64,000 nucleotides of DNA, from positions 1-64,000 of the forward strand of contig JAUXQH010000058.1 in the NCBI GenBank assembly GCA_030685065.1, given 5' to 3'. This DNA is from Pseudomonadota bacterium. Lineage in GTDB: Bacteria > Myxococcota_A > UBA796 > SXON01. The position numbers and the translations under genes were made by a program. Shown here piece by piece: positions 16,190 through 24,966 of the stretch. The notes under the pieces are model-generated. The model was not told the DNA's origin. It searched no databases and saw only the letters and a program-made list of their open reading frames with translations. The stretch's first letter is position 1. The number at the start of each line of letters is the position of its first letter.

Positions 16190-18067
16190 GTGATAGGGGG
16201 ACGGGCGATGCTTCCGATCCTCCCCAACGAGCCCGTCCAGGTCGGCGATGTGCTGTACCAGCCGGCCTTCGGCTTCGCCGTCGTCGAAGAACGGGACGCC
16301 ACCGGCGCCACCCTCCGCTGGGAGCACCAGGGGTCGAGCCACCCCGTCCACGTCCGCCACGGCGCCCTGGCGACCGCCTACCGGAAGTGTCTCCCGACGG
16401 GGCTGCTCGCCCGCAGCGTCCGCGACCCCGACGGCGCGCGCGCCTTCATCGAGGCCGAGCCGCTCGCGGGCCTCGCGATGCTGTTGGTGGATGTGGACGG
16501 GCAGGCCACCGCGGCCGATGTGCGGGACTGGTTCCTGGCGCGCCGCCTCTCGTCCACCGCCCGGTTCGACGCATGGTGGGACGCCGTCCGGCCGTTGATC
16601 GAGGCCGACGATCGGTTCGTCCGTACGCACGCGCGAATCGCCCGGGATCCCACCGCGATGGAGGCCGTGTCCGACGAGGTGTCGCAGGAGACCGTGTCGC
16701 TTCGAGAGGGCGTGGACCGCTCCGAGCTGCTCCGCGCGCGCCCGCGTCCCCTGCCCACGCCCGGCACGCTCCCGCGCGCCGCCGCCTTCGGGTTCGCGAT
16801 CCGCCTCGCCCGCGCCCTGGCGGACGTGCACCTCCAGGGCCTCGGCATCGTGCCCGATCCCACCACCGTCGCCATCGCGGGGGACACGATTCAGTTCCGT
16901 ACCCGCGGCGCGCCCACGCCCCAGGGCCGCCGGGACGACGTGCGGTTCGTGCTCCGCATCCTGCTCGAACAGGTCCTCGGCCCCCTCCCCGACCCTGGCG
17001 ATCTCGCCGAGTCCGACCTCGCGCCGCAGCTCGGCGCGCTCGGCGTTCCCCTCCCCCTCGAGCTGCTCGCGGTCGTGATGGAGGGCATGGCGGCGGACGG
17101 CAGCCTGCGCCCGGCGGACGGTTTTGCGTTGTGGGAGCGGCTGCATGTCGCGGAGGCCGTCCACGCGATGCGCCAATCCGCCCCGTGGGCCCACCAGGCC
17201 GGCGCATGCGCCGGGTTCAACACCCACATCGGCGTGCTCAAGAGCCTTCAGACCCAGACCAACCAGGACGCCTTCCTGCTCGTCGGCGAGCCCACGTTCT
17301 CGCTGCTCTGCGTGGCGGACGGCATCAGCCACTGCAACGCGGGCTCGGGGGATCTCGCGTCCGGGCTCACGATCCGCACGCTGAAGCTGTGGTGGGCGGA
17401 GCAGGCCGACGCGCTGCGAGACGCCGAGCCGCCCCGGATCCACGCCGCGCTTGCGGGCTCGCTCGCACGGGCGAACGAGATCGTGTGCGACGCCGCGCTG
17501 CGGCTGGCCGGCCCCGACACCGACAACTTCATCCCCATGGGGACCACGGTCGTGGCGGCCATCACGCGCGGCAACCGCGTGCACCTCGCGGCGCTCGGAG
17601 ATTCGCGCGCGTACCTGGTCGGCCGGCACGGCGTGTCGCTGCTCACCTACGACCAGAACCTCCAGTCCGAGCGGCTGAGGGAGGCCTCGACCGGCCGGCG
17701 CGTCTCCTGGGCGGACGCCGGGGCGCCGCTCGTCGGCTACGTCGGCCACTTCGACCCGGACGGCGCGCCCGCGCCCGCGCCGCTGTACACGCGCATCGTG
17801 GCCATGCTCCCGGGAGAATGGCTGATCCTCTGCTCCGACGGCCTGACCGACTACGGCGGCCCCGAGGAGGCCGCGGTCGCCCTGCTCATCGGAAACGCCG
17901 TCCGGGACGCGCGGGGCGCCACGCTCACGGCGCAAGCGATGGAAGTCTGCCGGAGCCTCGTGGACGCGGCGAATCGCGGGGTCGGCGGCGACAACGTGAC
18001 CGTACTCGCGCTCACGCTCTCTGCAGACTACGGGGCCACGCCCCACGACGGCCCGGTACCATCCTAG
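16190..18067 (+). CDS. PP2C-family Ser/Thr phosphatase with unusual N-terminal half
   Basis: About 625 residues from a GTG at 16190 (GGAGG 6 nt upstream); ATG at 16208 is the alternative. The C-terminal half is a PP2C domain with its metal motifs: NQDAFLLVG, CVADGISH, GTTVVAAI, AALGDSRAYLVG, LILCSDGLTDY and GGDNVTVLAL. It should dephosphorylate Ser/Thr-phosphoproteins in the cytoplasm. The N-terminal 340 residues begin with a small SH3-like barrel reminiscent of CarD/RID (GDVLYQPAFGFAVVEERD), followed by a WW-containing helical block, then a helical region resembling a protein-kinase C-lobe (IRLARALADVHLQGLGIV...) that lacks the HRD and DFG residues, so any kinase activity is unlikely. The divergent HD gene suggests joint regulation. 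Confidence 0.85.
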   Translation: MIGGRAMLPILPNEPVQVGDVLYQPAFGFAVVEERDATGATLRWEHQGSSHPVHVRHGALATAYRKCLPTGLLARSVRDPDGARAFIEAEPLAGLAMLLVDVDGQATAADVRDWFLARRLSSTARFDAWWDAVRPLIEADDRFVRTHARIARDPTAMEAVSDEVSQETVSLREGVDRSELLRARPRPLPTPGTLPRAAAFGFAIRLARALADVHLQGLGIVPDPTTVAIAGDTIQFRTRGAPTPQGRRDDVRFVLRILLEQVLGPLPDPGDLAESDLAPQLGALGVPLPLELLAVVMEGMAADGSLRPADGFALWERLHVAEAVHAMRQSAPWAHQAGACAGFNTHIGVLKSLQTQTNQDAFLLVGEPTFSLLCVADGISHCNAGSGDLASGLTIRTLKLWWAEQADALRDAEPPRIHAALAGSLARANEIVCDAALRLAGPDTDNFIPMGTTVVAAITRGNRVHLAALGDSRAYLVGRHGVSLLTYDQNLQSERLREASTGRRVSWADAGAPLVGYVGHFDPDGAPAPAPLYTRIVAMLPGEWLILCSDGLTDYGGPEEAAVALLIGNAVRDARGATLTAQAMEVCRSLVDAANRGVGGDNVTVLALTLSADYGATPHDGPVPS

Positions 18068-18083
18068 GATCCGCGGAGCTCCC

Positions 18084-19949
18084 CTGTCCTCCTTTCGTGA
18101 CGCGCTCCAGTCGCGCGTCGTCCTGTTCGACGGTGCCATGGGCACCGAGATCTACGCGCGCGGCGTGTTCATCAACCGTTGCTACGACGAGCTGAACCTC
18201 TCCCAGCCCGACACCGTGCGGGAGATCCACACCGCCTACCGCAAGGCCGGTGCCGACGTTCTCACCACGAACACGTTCGGCGCGAATCGCACCCGGCTCT
18301 CCGCGCATGGCCTCGAGGATCGCCTCGTCGACATCAACGCGACCGGCGTACGTCTCGCGCGCGAACAGGCGCAGGGCCTCGCGTGGGTGGCCGCGTCCAT
18401 CGGTCCGACCGGCTCGCTGCTCGCCCCCGTCGGGAAGCTCACGCCGGGGGAGGCCTTCCAGGTGTTCCGCGAGCAGGCGGAGGTGCTCGCGAACGCGGGC
18501 GCCGACCTGTTCGTCCTGGAGACCTTCACACGGATGCCGGAGCTCTGGCAGGCCGTGCGCGCCGTACGCGCCGTGTGTGACCTCCCGATCGTGGCGTGCA
18601 TGTCCTTCAACCTGGTGGGGCCCGGGCAGGCGCAGATCGAGGGAGAGACGCCCGAGGTGGCGGCCCGAACGGTCGCGAAGTGGCCGATCGACGTGTTCGG
18701 CACCAACTGCTCGAACGGCCCGCGCGGCGTTCAGCACGTCCTCGAGCGCATGGTCGGCGCCACCGACATGAAGCTCGCGGCGATGCCGAACGCGGGGCTG
18801 CCTCAGGTCGTCGAGGGGCGCACGCTGTACCTCGCGGCCCCCGAGTACATGGCGGAGCACGCGCGCCGGTTCGTGCAGCTCGGCGCCAGCGTGATCGGCG
18901 GGTGCTGCGGCACCACGCCCGACATGATCAAGCAGATGCGCGGCTTCATCCGGTCGGTCGCGGCGGAGCGCCGCCCGGTCGTGGCGGACGCCGTCGACAA
19001 GCCCGCCGCCGCGCCGAAGGTCCACGTGACCCACCCCTCGGAGAAGACCGAGTTCGGCAAGCGCCTCTACAGCGGCAAGTTCTGCGTCAGCGTGGAGCTC
19101 GATCCGCCCCGCGGGGTGGACGCGCTCAAGGCCGTCGAGGGCGCGGCGATGCTCCAGGCGGCGGGGATCGACGTGGTCAACATCGCGGACGGGCCCCGCG
19201 CCGTCGCCCGCATGGGCCCCTCCTCCCTCGCCCAGCTCGTCCGCCAGCACTGCGGCATGGAGTCTGTCGTTCACTATTGCTGTCGCGACCGAAACCTGCT
19301 GGGCATGCAGATGGATCTGCTCGGCGCCAACGCGCTCGGGCTTCGGAACATCCTCGCGATCACCGGCGACCCGCCGAAGATGGGCACCTACCCGAACGCC
19401 ACCGCGGTCTTCGACATCGATGCCATCGGCCTCATCACGTTCATCCAGATGATGAACCGCGGCCTCGACTTCTCGGGCCAGCCGATCGGAGGCAAGACCG
19501 ATCTGCTGGTGGGCGCGGGATGCAACCCCGGCCACATGGACCTCGACCTCGAGGTCGCCCGCTTCGCGCGGAAGATCGAGGCGGGGGCCGAGTACTTCTT
19601 CTCGCAGCCGGTGTTCGACTCCGAGGTGTTGTGGCGCTTCTTCGAGCGCACCAAGGACCTCCCGAAGGTGCCGTTCCTGGTCGGCATCATGCCCCTCGTG
19701 TCGCTGAAGAACGCGGAATTCCTCCACAACGAGGTGCCCGGCATGCAGGTGCCCGAGTCGATCCGCAAGCGCCTCGCGGCCGCGGGCGACAAGGACGCCC
19801 AGCGCGCGGTGGGCATCGAGGTCGCGCGCGAGGCCCTCCGCGAGATGATGAACCACCCCCGCATCTCGGGCACGTACGTCTACCCGCCCTTCGGCTCGTA
19901 CAAGGCAGTGCTGAGCGTGATCGACGTGGTGAAGGAGCGGGGGGCGTAG
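18084..19949 (+). CDS. Bifunctional homocysteine S-methyltransferase / methylenetetrahydrofolate reductase
   Basis: About 621 residues. N-terminal homocysteine methyltransferase (about 1-300) with DGAMGTEIY at the start and the three zinc-binding cysteines C209 (NCSNGP) and C274/C275 (GGCCGTT). C-terminal MTHFR (about 325-615), a flavin TIM barrel that makes 5-methyl-THF (VSVELDPPRG, NIADGPRA, CRDRNLLGMQ, ITGDPPKMG, GAGCNPGH, YFFSQPVFD). The pairing is known from YitJ-type proteins and serves methionine synthesis and one-carbon flow. Start: the first ATG (18138) would cut inside the first barrel strand (VVLFDGAM), and no ATG/GTG/TTG lies in frame upstream before the previous stop, so a CTG at 18084, with GGAG 5 nt before it, is proposed. 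Confidence 0.93.
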   Translation: MSSFRDALQSRVVLFDGAMGTEIYARGVFINRCYDELNLSQPDTVREIHTAYRKAGADVLTTNTFGANRTRLSAHGLEDRLVDINATGVRLAREQAQGLAWVAASIGPTGSLLAPVGKLTPGEAFQVFREQAEVLANAGADLFVLETFTRMPELWQAVRAVRAVCDLPIVACMSFNLVGPGQAQIEGETPEVAARTVAKWPIDVFGTNCSNGPRGVQHVLERMVGATDMKLAAMPNAGLPQVVEGRTLYLAAPEYMAEHARRFVQLGASVIGGCCGTTPDMIKQMRGFIRSVAAERRPVVADAVDKPAAAPKVHVTHPSEKTEFGKRLYSGKFCVSVELDPPRGVDALKAVEGAAMLQAAGIDVVNIADGPRAVARMGPSSLAQLVRQHCGMESVVHYCCRDRNLLGMQMDLLGANALGLRNILAITGDPPKMGTYPNATAVFDIDAIGLITFIQMMNRGLDFSGQPIGGKTDLLVGAGCNPGHMDLDLEVARFARKIEAGAEYFFSQPVFDSEVLWRFFERTKDLPKVPFLVGIMPLVSLKNAEFLHNEVPGMQVPESIRKRLAAAGDKDAQRAVGIEVAREALREMMNHPRISGTYVYPPFGSYKAVLSVIDVVKERGA

Positions 19950-19962
19950 CGCGGACTCGAGA

Positions 19963-20012
19963 CGTCGGTTTCCGTCTCGTGATTTCTCGATTCGGCCTCC
20001 CGCGTCGGTTTC
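19963..20012. repeat. Pair of 10-bp direct repeats in a low-GC intergenic stretch
   Basis: CGTCGGTTTC occurs at 19963-19972 and again at 20003-20012, exactly 40 nt apart, inside the 113-nt gap between the MTHFR fusion and the deacetylase gene. The gap is AT-richer than its surroundings (TTTCAAATAAAG follows the second copy). It may be the promoter/operator region of the downstream gene. It is also open in that gene's frame, but the codons used there (ATA, CTA, TCT, CGA) are rare elsewhere in the window. Confidence 0.35.
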
Positions 20013-20062
20013 AAATAAAGGGGCTTGTCCCTGACGAGATCGCGGACTATCAGGCCAGCCTC

Positions 20063-21829
20063 ATGCTACCGAATGTCCGCAATCTCCTGGTGCGCTGGGT
20101 CCGGGGTCCGCTGCCGACGTGGCATCACCCCGACTACCGCATGCCCCTGCCCTCGATCGAGGCGCGCTCGGGCGCCGAGCCGCGGCGCGCCGACTATGTC
20201 GCCTGGCACCTCGTCGCGACCGGGGCCCTGAAGCCGCGGGACCTCCTGAGCCCGCCGCTCGCCACCTGGCATGAGCTCTCCCGGGCTCACGAGGACTCGC
20301 TGCTCCGCACGCTCGACGATCCCGAGGTCCTCGCGCGCATCTACGGCACCGACCCCGCCGAGATCATGGTCGACGAGGTGCTGCGTACCGTGCGCCTCGC
20401 GTGCGGCGGCACCATCGCGGCCGCGCGCGCCGCGCTCGCCGAGGGCCGCGCCACGGTGAACCTGCTCGGCGGCTTCCACCACGCGGGCCCCGATCGGGCG
20501 GGCGGCTCGTGCGCGGTCAACGACATCGCCGTCGCCGTGGCCGCGCTGCGGGACGCCGGGTTCGATCACCGCGTGTCCGTCATCGATCTCGACGCCCACC
20601 CGCCCGACGGCACCGCCGCGTGCCTCGCGCGGGACCACTCGTCGTGGATCGGCTCCATCTCCGGCTCGAACTGGGTGGCACTCCCCGACGTGGACGAGAC
20701 CGTGCTCCCCCCCGGCAGTGGGGACGAGCTGTACCTCGAAACGCTCGACGCCCTCCTCGCGCGGCGCCCCGAGTCGGGCCTGGTGTTCGTGCTGGCGGGC
20801 GGGGACGTGCTGCGGGGCGACCGCCTGGGCCAGCTCGGCCTCTCGCTCGAGGGCGCGCTGGAGCGGGACGCGCGCGTGCTCGCCTCGCTCGGCCGCACCC
20901 CCAGCGTGTGGCTCCCAGCGGGGGGCTACCACCCCGACGCCTGGCGGCTCTTCGCGGGCACCGCCAACCTGCTCGCGACCGGCCGCAAGGAGTTCGTGCC
21001 GAAGGGGCCGGATCCCCTCCGGGGCCAGTTTGCCGGCATCGCCGCGGGCCTCGATGCGCAGAAGCTCGGGGACGACGAGTGGATCACCACCGCCGACCTC
21101 GAGGGGACGCTCAGCCACCGGGAAACGGAGCCGCGCCTGCTGGGGCACTACACCGCGAGCGGCGTCGAGTACGCGATGTACCGCTACGGCGTGCTCACCC
21201 AGCTCCAGCGGCTCGGCTACCGGAACGTCCGCGTCCGGCTCGACCGCGGCGAGATCGGTGACCGCATGCGCATCTACGGCACGGCGGGCGGCCTCGAGCA
21301 CCTCCTGACCGAGACCGTCCTCGCGCGCGATCGTGTCGACGGAAAGCCGGTCCTCCTCATCCACTGGATGACCCTGCGCAATCCCCGCGCCCTCTTCTCG
21401 ACCGACCGCCCGCGGCTTCGCGGCCAGGAAGTGCCGGGGCTCGGCATGGCGCGGGAGGCCGGAGAGCTCTTGAGCCGCGTCGCGCTTCGGCTCGGGCTGG
21501 CCGGCGTGGCCTTTCGCCCGATGCACCTCCACTCGGCGTGGACGGGGCGCCACGAATTCCACTTCGTGGAGGCGCCGCGACAGGCCCGCTTCGAGGCGCT
21601 CATGCGCGACGCGAGGGGGCGGCCGCTGCCGGTCATCGACGCCGCGCTGGACGAGGGGCGGGTCCTGCTCGACGGGGCCCCGTACCGCTGGGAGCCCGAC
21701 ATGATGGTGTCCTGGCTCGCGTCGGAGGGCCCCGACCAGGCCACCGTCGAGAAGAACAAGGAGGGCATGCGCTTCCACTTCGTCGAGGCGGCGGCCTCGG
21801 CGGCCGTTCACGAAGCGCGCCCGGGGTAG
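20063..21829 (+). CDS. Histone-deacetylase-fold (HDAC family) protein with extra C-terminal domain
   Basis: 588 residues from the ATG at 20063; a GTG at 19979 would add 28 residues of atypical codons. Residues 15-370 are an HDAC/arginase-fold zinc deacetylase. They contain TWHHPDYRMPLPS, the charge-relay His pair in GGFHHAGPDRAGG (137-148), zinc ligands D177 and H179 in DLDAHPPDGT, the third Asp in AGGDVLRGDRLG (about 248), and the catalytic GGY in LPAGGYHPDAW. All catalytic residues are present. The remaining 220 residues form a second domain I do not recognise (LLIHWMTLRN, MHLHSAWTGRHEFHFVE, YRWEPDMMVSWL); His and Trp are frequent in it. Substrate could be an acetylated small amine, polyamine or protein. 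Confidence 0.82.
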   Translation: MLPNVRNLLVRWVRGPLPTWHHPDYRMPLPSIEARSGAEPRRADYVAWHLVATGALKPRDLLSPPLATWHELSRAHEDSLLRTLDDPEVLARIYGTDPAEIMVDEVLRTVRLACGGTIAAARAALAEGRATVNLLGGFHHAGPDRAGGSCAVNDIAVAVAALRDAGFDHRVSVIDLDAHPPDGTAACLARDHSSWIGSISGSNWVALPDVDETVLPPGSGDELYLETLDALLARRPESGLVFVLAGGDVLRGDRLGQLGLSLEGALERDARVLASLGRTPSVWLPAGGYHPDAWRLFAGTANLLATGRKEFVPKGPDPLRGQFAGIAAGLDAQKLGDDEWITTADLEGTLSHRETEPRLLGHYTASGVEYAMYRYGVLTQLQRLGYRNVRVRLDRGEIGDRMRIYGTAGGLEHLLTETVLARDRVDGKPVLLIHWMTLRNPRALFSTDRPRLRGQEVPGLGMAREAGELLSRVALRLGLAGVAFRPMHLHSAWTGRHEFHFVEAPRQARFEALMRDARGRPLPVIDAALDEGRVLLDGAPYRWEPDMMVSWLASEGPDQATVEKNKEGMRFHFVEAAASAAVHEARPG

Positions 21830-21833
21830 CCGG

Positions 21834-23300
21834 TCAGCGCTCCGCGTGGATGCCCGCGGCCGTGCGCCACCCGCTCCACAACACGGCGGACAAGCTCCCG
21901 TCGAAGCCCCACGCGCCGCCCAGGCCGGGGACGCCCATCCCGGCGGCCTCGCCCACCGCCCAGAGGCCTGGGACCACCGCGCCCGCGGCGTCGAGCACCC
22001 GCCCGTCATCGTCCACCGCGAGGCCGCCGAAGTTCTTCGCGGCGATGCTGCCCGGGCGGAACGCGCACGGAGCGCCGTCCGTGCTCGGGAAGGTGGAGAA
22101 GGAGCGACCCAACGGATCGGCGGCGCGGCTCGTGCGCAGCTCCGCCACCGAGGCCATCGTCTCGGGGAGCGCGGTCGAGTCGACGCCGATCTCCTCGGCC
22201 AACGCGGCGTAGTCGTCGGCACAGCGCCAGGCTTCCCCCTCCACGAGCAGGGGGCGGTCCGCTTCGGAGACCGCCGCGGCGATCGACTCGTGCGTCGTCA
22301 CCGCCCACACGTTGGATCGCGAATCGACCAGGCCGGAGAGCAGCACGCTCCACGTGGCGGACTCATCCACGAAGCGGGTCCCGCTGCCATCGACCCACAC
22401 CCAAGGGAAGGCAAAGCTCGATGTGCGGCCCATGGCCTGCCCGTCCGCGCCCGCGATCCCGAGGACGTCGCGGTACGCGCCCACCGCGTCGAGGTGGGCA
22501 GTCCCCAGTCCGGACGCCGACGCCCAGTCCACCGCCGCGCCGTCGGCGCCATGAGCGTCTCCCGCGCGCCAGGTGCCGGGCCCCCAGCCGGTGTGAAGCT
22601 CCACGAGATCCGCGCGGTCCACGAAGCCGCCGGAGGCCACGATGACGGTGTCCGCGCCGATCCACCCGGCGTCGGTCCGCACGCCGGCCGCCCGGCCATC
22701 CACGAACACGAGGCCGTGGACGGGAGTGGAGAGGCGAACCTCGACCCCCTCCGGGAGGTTGGCGGCCAAGGTCTCGACGAGCCCGACGCCGAGGGTCGTC
22801 GGTGCGTGCAGGCGCAGGTGCCCGGTCACGGGCTCGGGACGGTCCAGGCGGAGCACCAGGCCCATGCCGACGAGGCGATCGCGGATCCCGTCCGTCGCCG
22901 CCAGGAACGTGCGCGTGGCGGAGGTCGGCGCCGCGCCGGTCAGCGCCTCCCAATCGGCCGCGGCGAGCTCGGGCGTATCGATCGTGCCGATGGCCGCTTG
23001 CTCCTCGGTGCCGACCATGTAGAGAAAGCCGCCCGCCCAACGCGCGCGCCCCCCGATGACATCGGAGGCCTCGAGCACCAACGCCTCGCCCAGATCCATC
23101 GCGACCGCGAGGCCGGACGGCCCGGCGCCGATCACGATGGGGACGTCGCTCCAGAGATCGGGCAGCAGCTCGGCGTCGGAGGGTTGCGGGCCGGCCGTAC
23201 CTCCGTCGTCGACCGCAGACCGCGGCCCACCGGCGGGCGGGGGGGCGCCGGAGTCGAGGTCCGCGGGGGCTGACAGGCAGCCGGACAAGGCGAGGAGCAC
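21834..23300 (-). CDS. FAD-dependent (fumarate-reductase-type) flavoprotein, predicted lipoprotein
   Basis: About 488 residues from a GTG at 23300. The short N-terminus MLLALSGC followed by an Asp/Pro/Gly-rich linker of 40 residues looks like a lipoprotein signal, but it is very short and lacks the usual basic residues, so the start or export could be wrong. The FAD-binding fold is clear: VIGAGPSGLAVAMDL with EAS about 25 residues later, GGRARWAGG, a FAD_binding_2-type middle (TLAANLPEGVEVRLST...DTVIVASGGF), and GLWAVGEAAGMGVPGLGG near the end. The family reduces fumarate-like or ketosteroid-like substrates. The substrate here is unknown. Its start region adjoins that of the GT-C-like pair on the other strand. 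Confidence 0.78.
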   Translation of the reverse strand: MLLALSGCLSAPADLDSGAPPPAGGPRSAVDDGGTAGPQPSDAELLPDLWSDVPIVIGAGPSGLAVAMDLGEALVLEASDVIGGRARWAGGFLYMVGTEEQAAIGTIDTPELAAADWEALTGAAPTSATRTFLAATDGIRDRLVGMGLVLRLDRPEPVTGHLRLHAPTTLGVGLVETLAANLPEGVEVRLSTPVHGLVFVDGRAAGVRTDAGWIGADTVIVASGGFVDRADLVELHTGWGPGTWRAGDAHGADGAAVDWASASGLGTAHLDAVGAYRDVLGIAGADGQAMGRTSSFAFPWVWVDGSGTRFVDESATWSVLLSGLVDSRSNVWAVTTHESIAAAVSEADRPLLVEGEAWRCADDYAALAEEIGVDSTALPETMASVAELRTSRAADPLGRSFSTFPSTDGAPCAFRPGSIAAKNFGGLAVDDDGRVLDAAGAVVPGLWAVGEAAGMGVPGLGGAWGFDGSLSAVLWSGWRTAAGIHAER

Positions 23301-23330
23301 GCGGCGAGTGTAGCAGGGACGGACACTTTC

Positions 23331-23359
23331 TTGACACGGCCGCGCGGGTGTTTTGTGGC
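23331..23359 (+). promoter_or_regulatory. Possible sigma70-type promoter for the GT-C-like pair
   Basis: A perfect TTGACA at 23331-23336, 17 nt before TGTGGC at 23354-23359, which matches the -10 consensus poorly. It lies 24 nt before the preferred GTG start at 23383. Only the -35 element is convincing. Confidence 0.35.
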
Positions 23360-23382
23360 GCGATGCGTCAGGCTTCGCGACG

Positions 23383-24966
23383 GTGCGTCGTCCCCTCCTC
23401 TTCCCGTTCCTGCTGCTGGTCGCGATCGTCGTCGGCGCGCTCCTGATCGCGCCGGTCTGGGAGGATCCCACGGCGAGGGCGCCGCTGACCCGCTTCACGG
23501 ACGGACACCTCCTCGGGATCTCGCTGTGGGCTCACCCCATCCGCCACGGCGTCCTCCCCAGCCTCCACACCGCCGTGGTCGCGTGGCCCGGCGGCGCGGA
23601 CCTCCGCCCGCTCCTCTGGCCGAGCACGCTGCTCGGGGCGCTCGTCGGCGCGCCGCTCGCCCTCGCGCTGACGTTCGCGCTCGTGCCGGCGTTCAACCTC
23701 GCGGGTGGGTGGGCGCTCGGGCGGGTGCTCGGGCGCGGCCCGGCCGGTTGCGCGGTGCTCGGCGGGCTCCTCGCGTTCCACCCGTGGGTGCTCGAGACGC
23801 TGGCGAACGGACAGGTCGAGCAGGCCGTGCTCGGCGGCGCGGCGCTTCAGTTGGGAGCCGCCCTGTACGCGTCGCGATCGGCGTCGTGGTGGGCACTCGT
23901 GCTCCCGGGCGTCGTCACCGCCCTCCTCGGTTGGGCCGCGCCCCACGTCGCGCTCGCCGGGTGTGTCGTCACGGGCCTCTGGGCCCTCGGCGAGGGGGTC
24001 CGCGGCGGCTCGCGGCTCCGTTGGCTCGGGGTGCTCGGCGCCATCGGCATCGGCGCGCTCCTGGTCCAGGCCTACCACGCCCCCTCCTTCGCGCCGGGGG
24101 TCCACGTCTTCGCGCCGAAGGGCAGCGAAGGGCGCCCGACGGGGCTCGCGGACCTGCCCGAGGTGGCGTCGTTGCGCGGGCTGCTCCTGCCGCCCGAGGT
24201 GCGCGGCATCCCCCCTGTGCTCCATCCGAATTGGTTGGGCTTCGTGCTGCTCGCGACGGCCGCGTGGTCGGCCGGCCGGGAGCGCGCGGCGCGCGGCGCG
24301 CTCGTCATCGCGGCGGTGCTGGTGCTCCTGTCGCTCGGGCCCACGATCACCGTGGCGGGGGCGGCGATCCCGCTGCCGTGGGCCGCGCTCGCCGCGCTGG
24401 CGCCATCGGTCTCCCAGAGCATGAGCGCCTACCGGATGGTCATGGGCGCGGTGCTCGCGCTCGCCGTGGTCGCGTCGGCCGGGCGGCGCTCGGTGCCCGC
24501 CGCCCTCGTCGTCATCGCACTCGCGCTCGGCGAGGCCGCGTTGAGCGGCACGCGCCCCCTCCCGCTCCCCGCCCAGCCGGCGCCCGCCGACGCCTCCCGC
24601 GCCACGCTCGCCGCCGGCTCCGGGCCCGTGCTCGACCTCCCCCTGGCCGGGCCGACGTGCCCCCACGGGTCCGCCCACTACCTGCTCGAGGCGGCGGCCA
24701 CCGGGCGCCCCGTGCCGCTCCAGCTCACCAACCCGCGCGCCGGCTACGCCGCGGTGCCCGGGCTCGTCGGCGGTGCCGGCCGCGCCTGGAGTCGCGACGA
24801 CTGCCCCGCTGAGCTCGCGCGGCTCGTGGAGGCCTGGCCGTTCACCACCCTCGTCCTCCACCGTCACGACCGCGACTGTCCCGTGCCCCCCCGCATGGCG
24901 ACGTGCCTCGCGGCCACCTTGGGGGCGGGCACGACCGCGGGGGCGGTCACCTGGTGGGACCTCTGA
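23383..24966 (+). CDS. Polytopic membrane protein, GT-C glycosyltransferase-like, first of a tandem pair
   Basis: About 527 residues; GTG at 23383 chosen because it places RR directly before the first membrane helix (LLFPFLLLVAIVVGALL). About ten hydrophobic segments are followed by a soluble C-terminal domain of about 130 residues (GPVLDLPLAGPTC, AHYLLEAAATGRPVPL, FTTLVLHRHDRDC). It shares with the next gene 'FTDGH', 'ADLRPLLWP', 'PAFN.AGGWALG', 'F(H/N)PWV..TLANGQ(V/L)EQAVLGGAAL' and 'APHVALA'. This layout, with a soluble tail carrying VLDLP...YLLE...GRP, is like YfhO/GT39-type GT-C enzymes that move lipid-linked sugars at the periplasmic face. No catalytic DxD/ExD loop could be fixed by eye, so the enzymatic assignment is tentative. 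The stop overlaps the next start (TGATG). Confidence 0.6.
   Translation: MRRPLLFPFLLLVAIVVGALLIAPVWEDPTARAPLTRFTDGHLLGISLWAHPIRHGVLPSLHTAVVAWPGGADLRPLLWPSTLLGALVGAPLALALTFALVPAFNLAGGWALGRVLGRGPAGCAVLGGLLAFHPWVLETLANGQVEQAVLGGAALQLGAALYASRSASWWALVLPGVVTALLGWAAPHVALAGCVVTGLWALGEGVRGGSRLRWLGVLGAIGIGALLVQAYHAPSFAPGVHVFAPKGSEGRPTGLADLPEVASLRGLLLPPEVRGIPPVLHPNWLGFVLLATAAWSAGRERAARGALVIAAVLVLLSLGPTITVAGAAIPLPWAALAALAPSVSQSMSAYRMVMGAVLALAVVASAGRRSVPAALVVIALALGEAALSGTRPLPLPAQPAPADASRATLAAGSGPVLDLPLAGPTCPHGSAHYLLEAAATGRPVPLQLTNPRAGYAAVPGLVGGAGRAWSRDDCPAELARLVEAWPFTTLVLHRHDRDCPVPPRMATCLAATLGAGTTAGAVTWWDL

Noticed and set aside
18596..19978. Upstream extension of the HDAC-fold frame through the MTHFR fusion gene
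   Set aside because: Lies in another frame of a clearly real gene and encodes only Arg-rich sequence.
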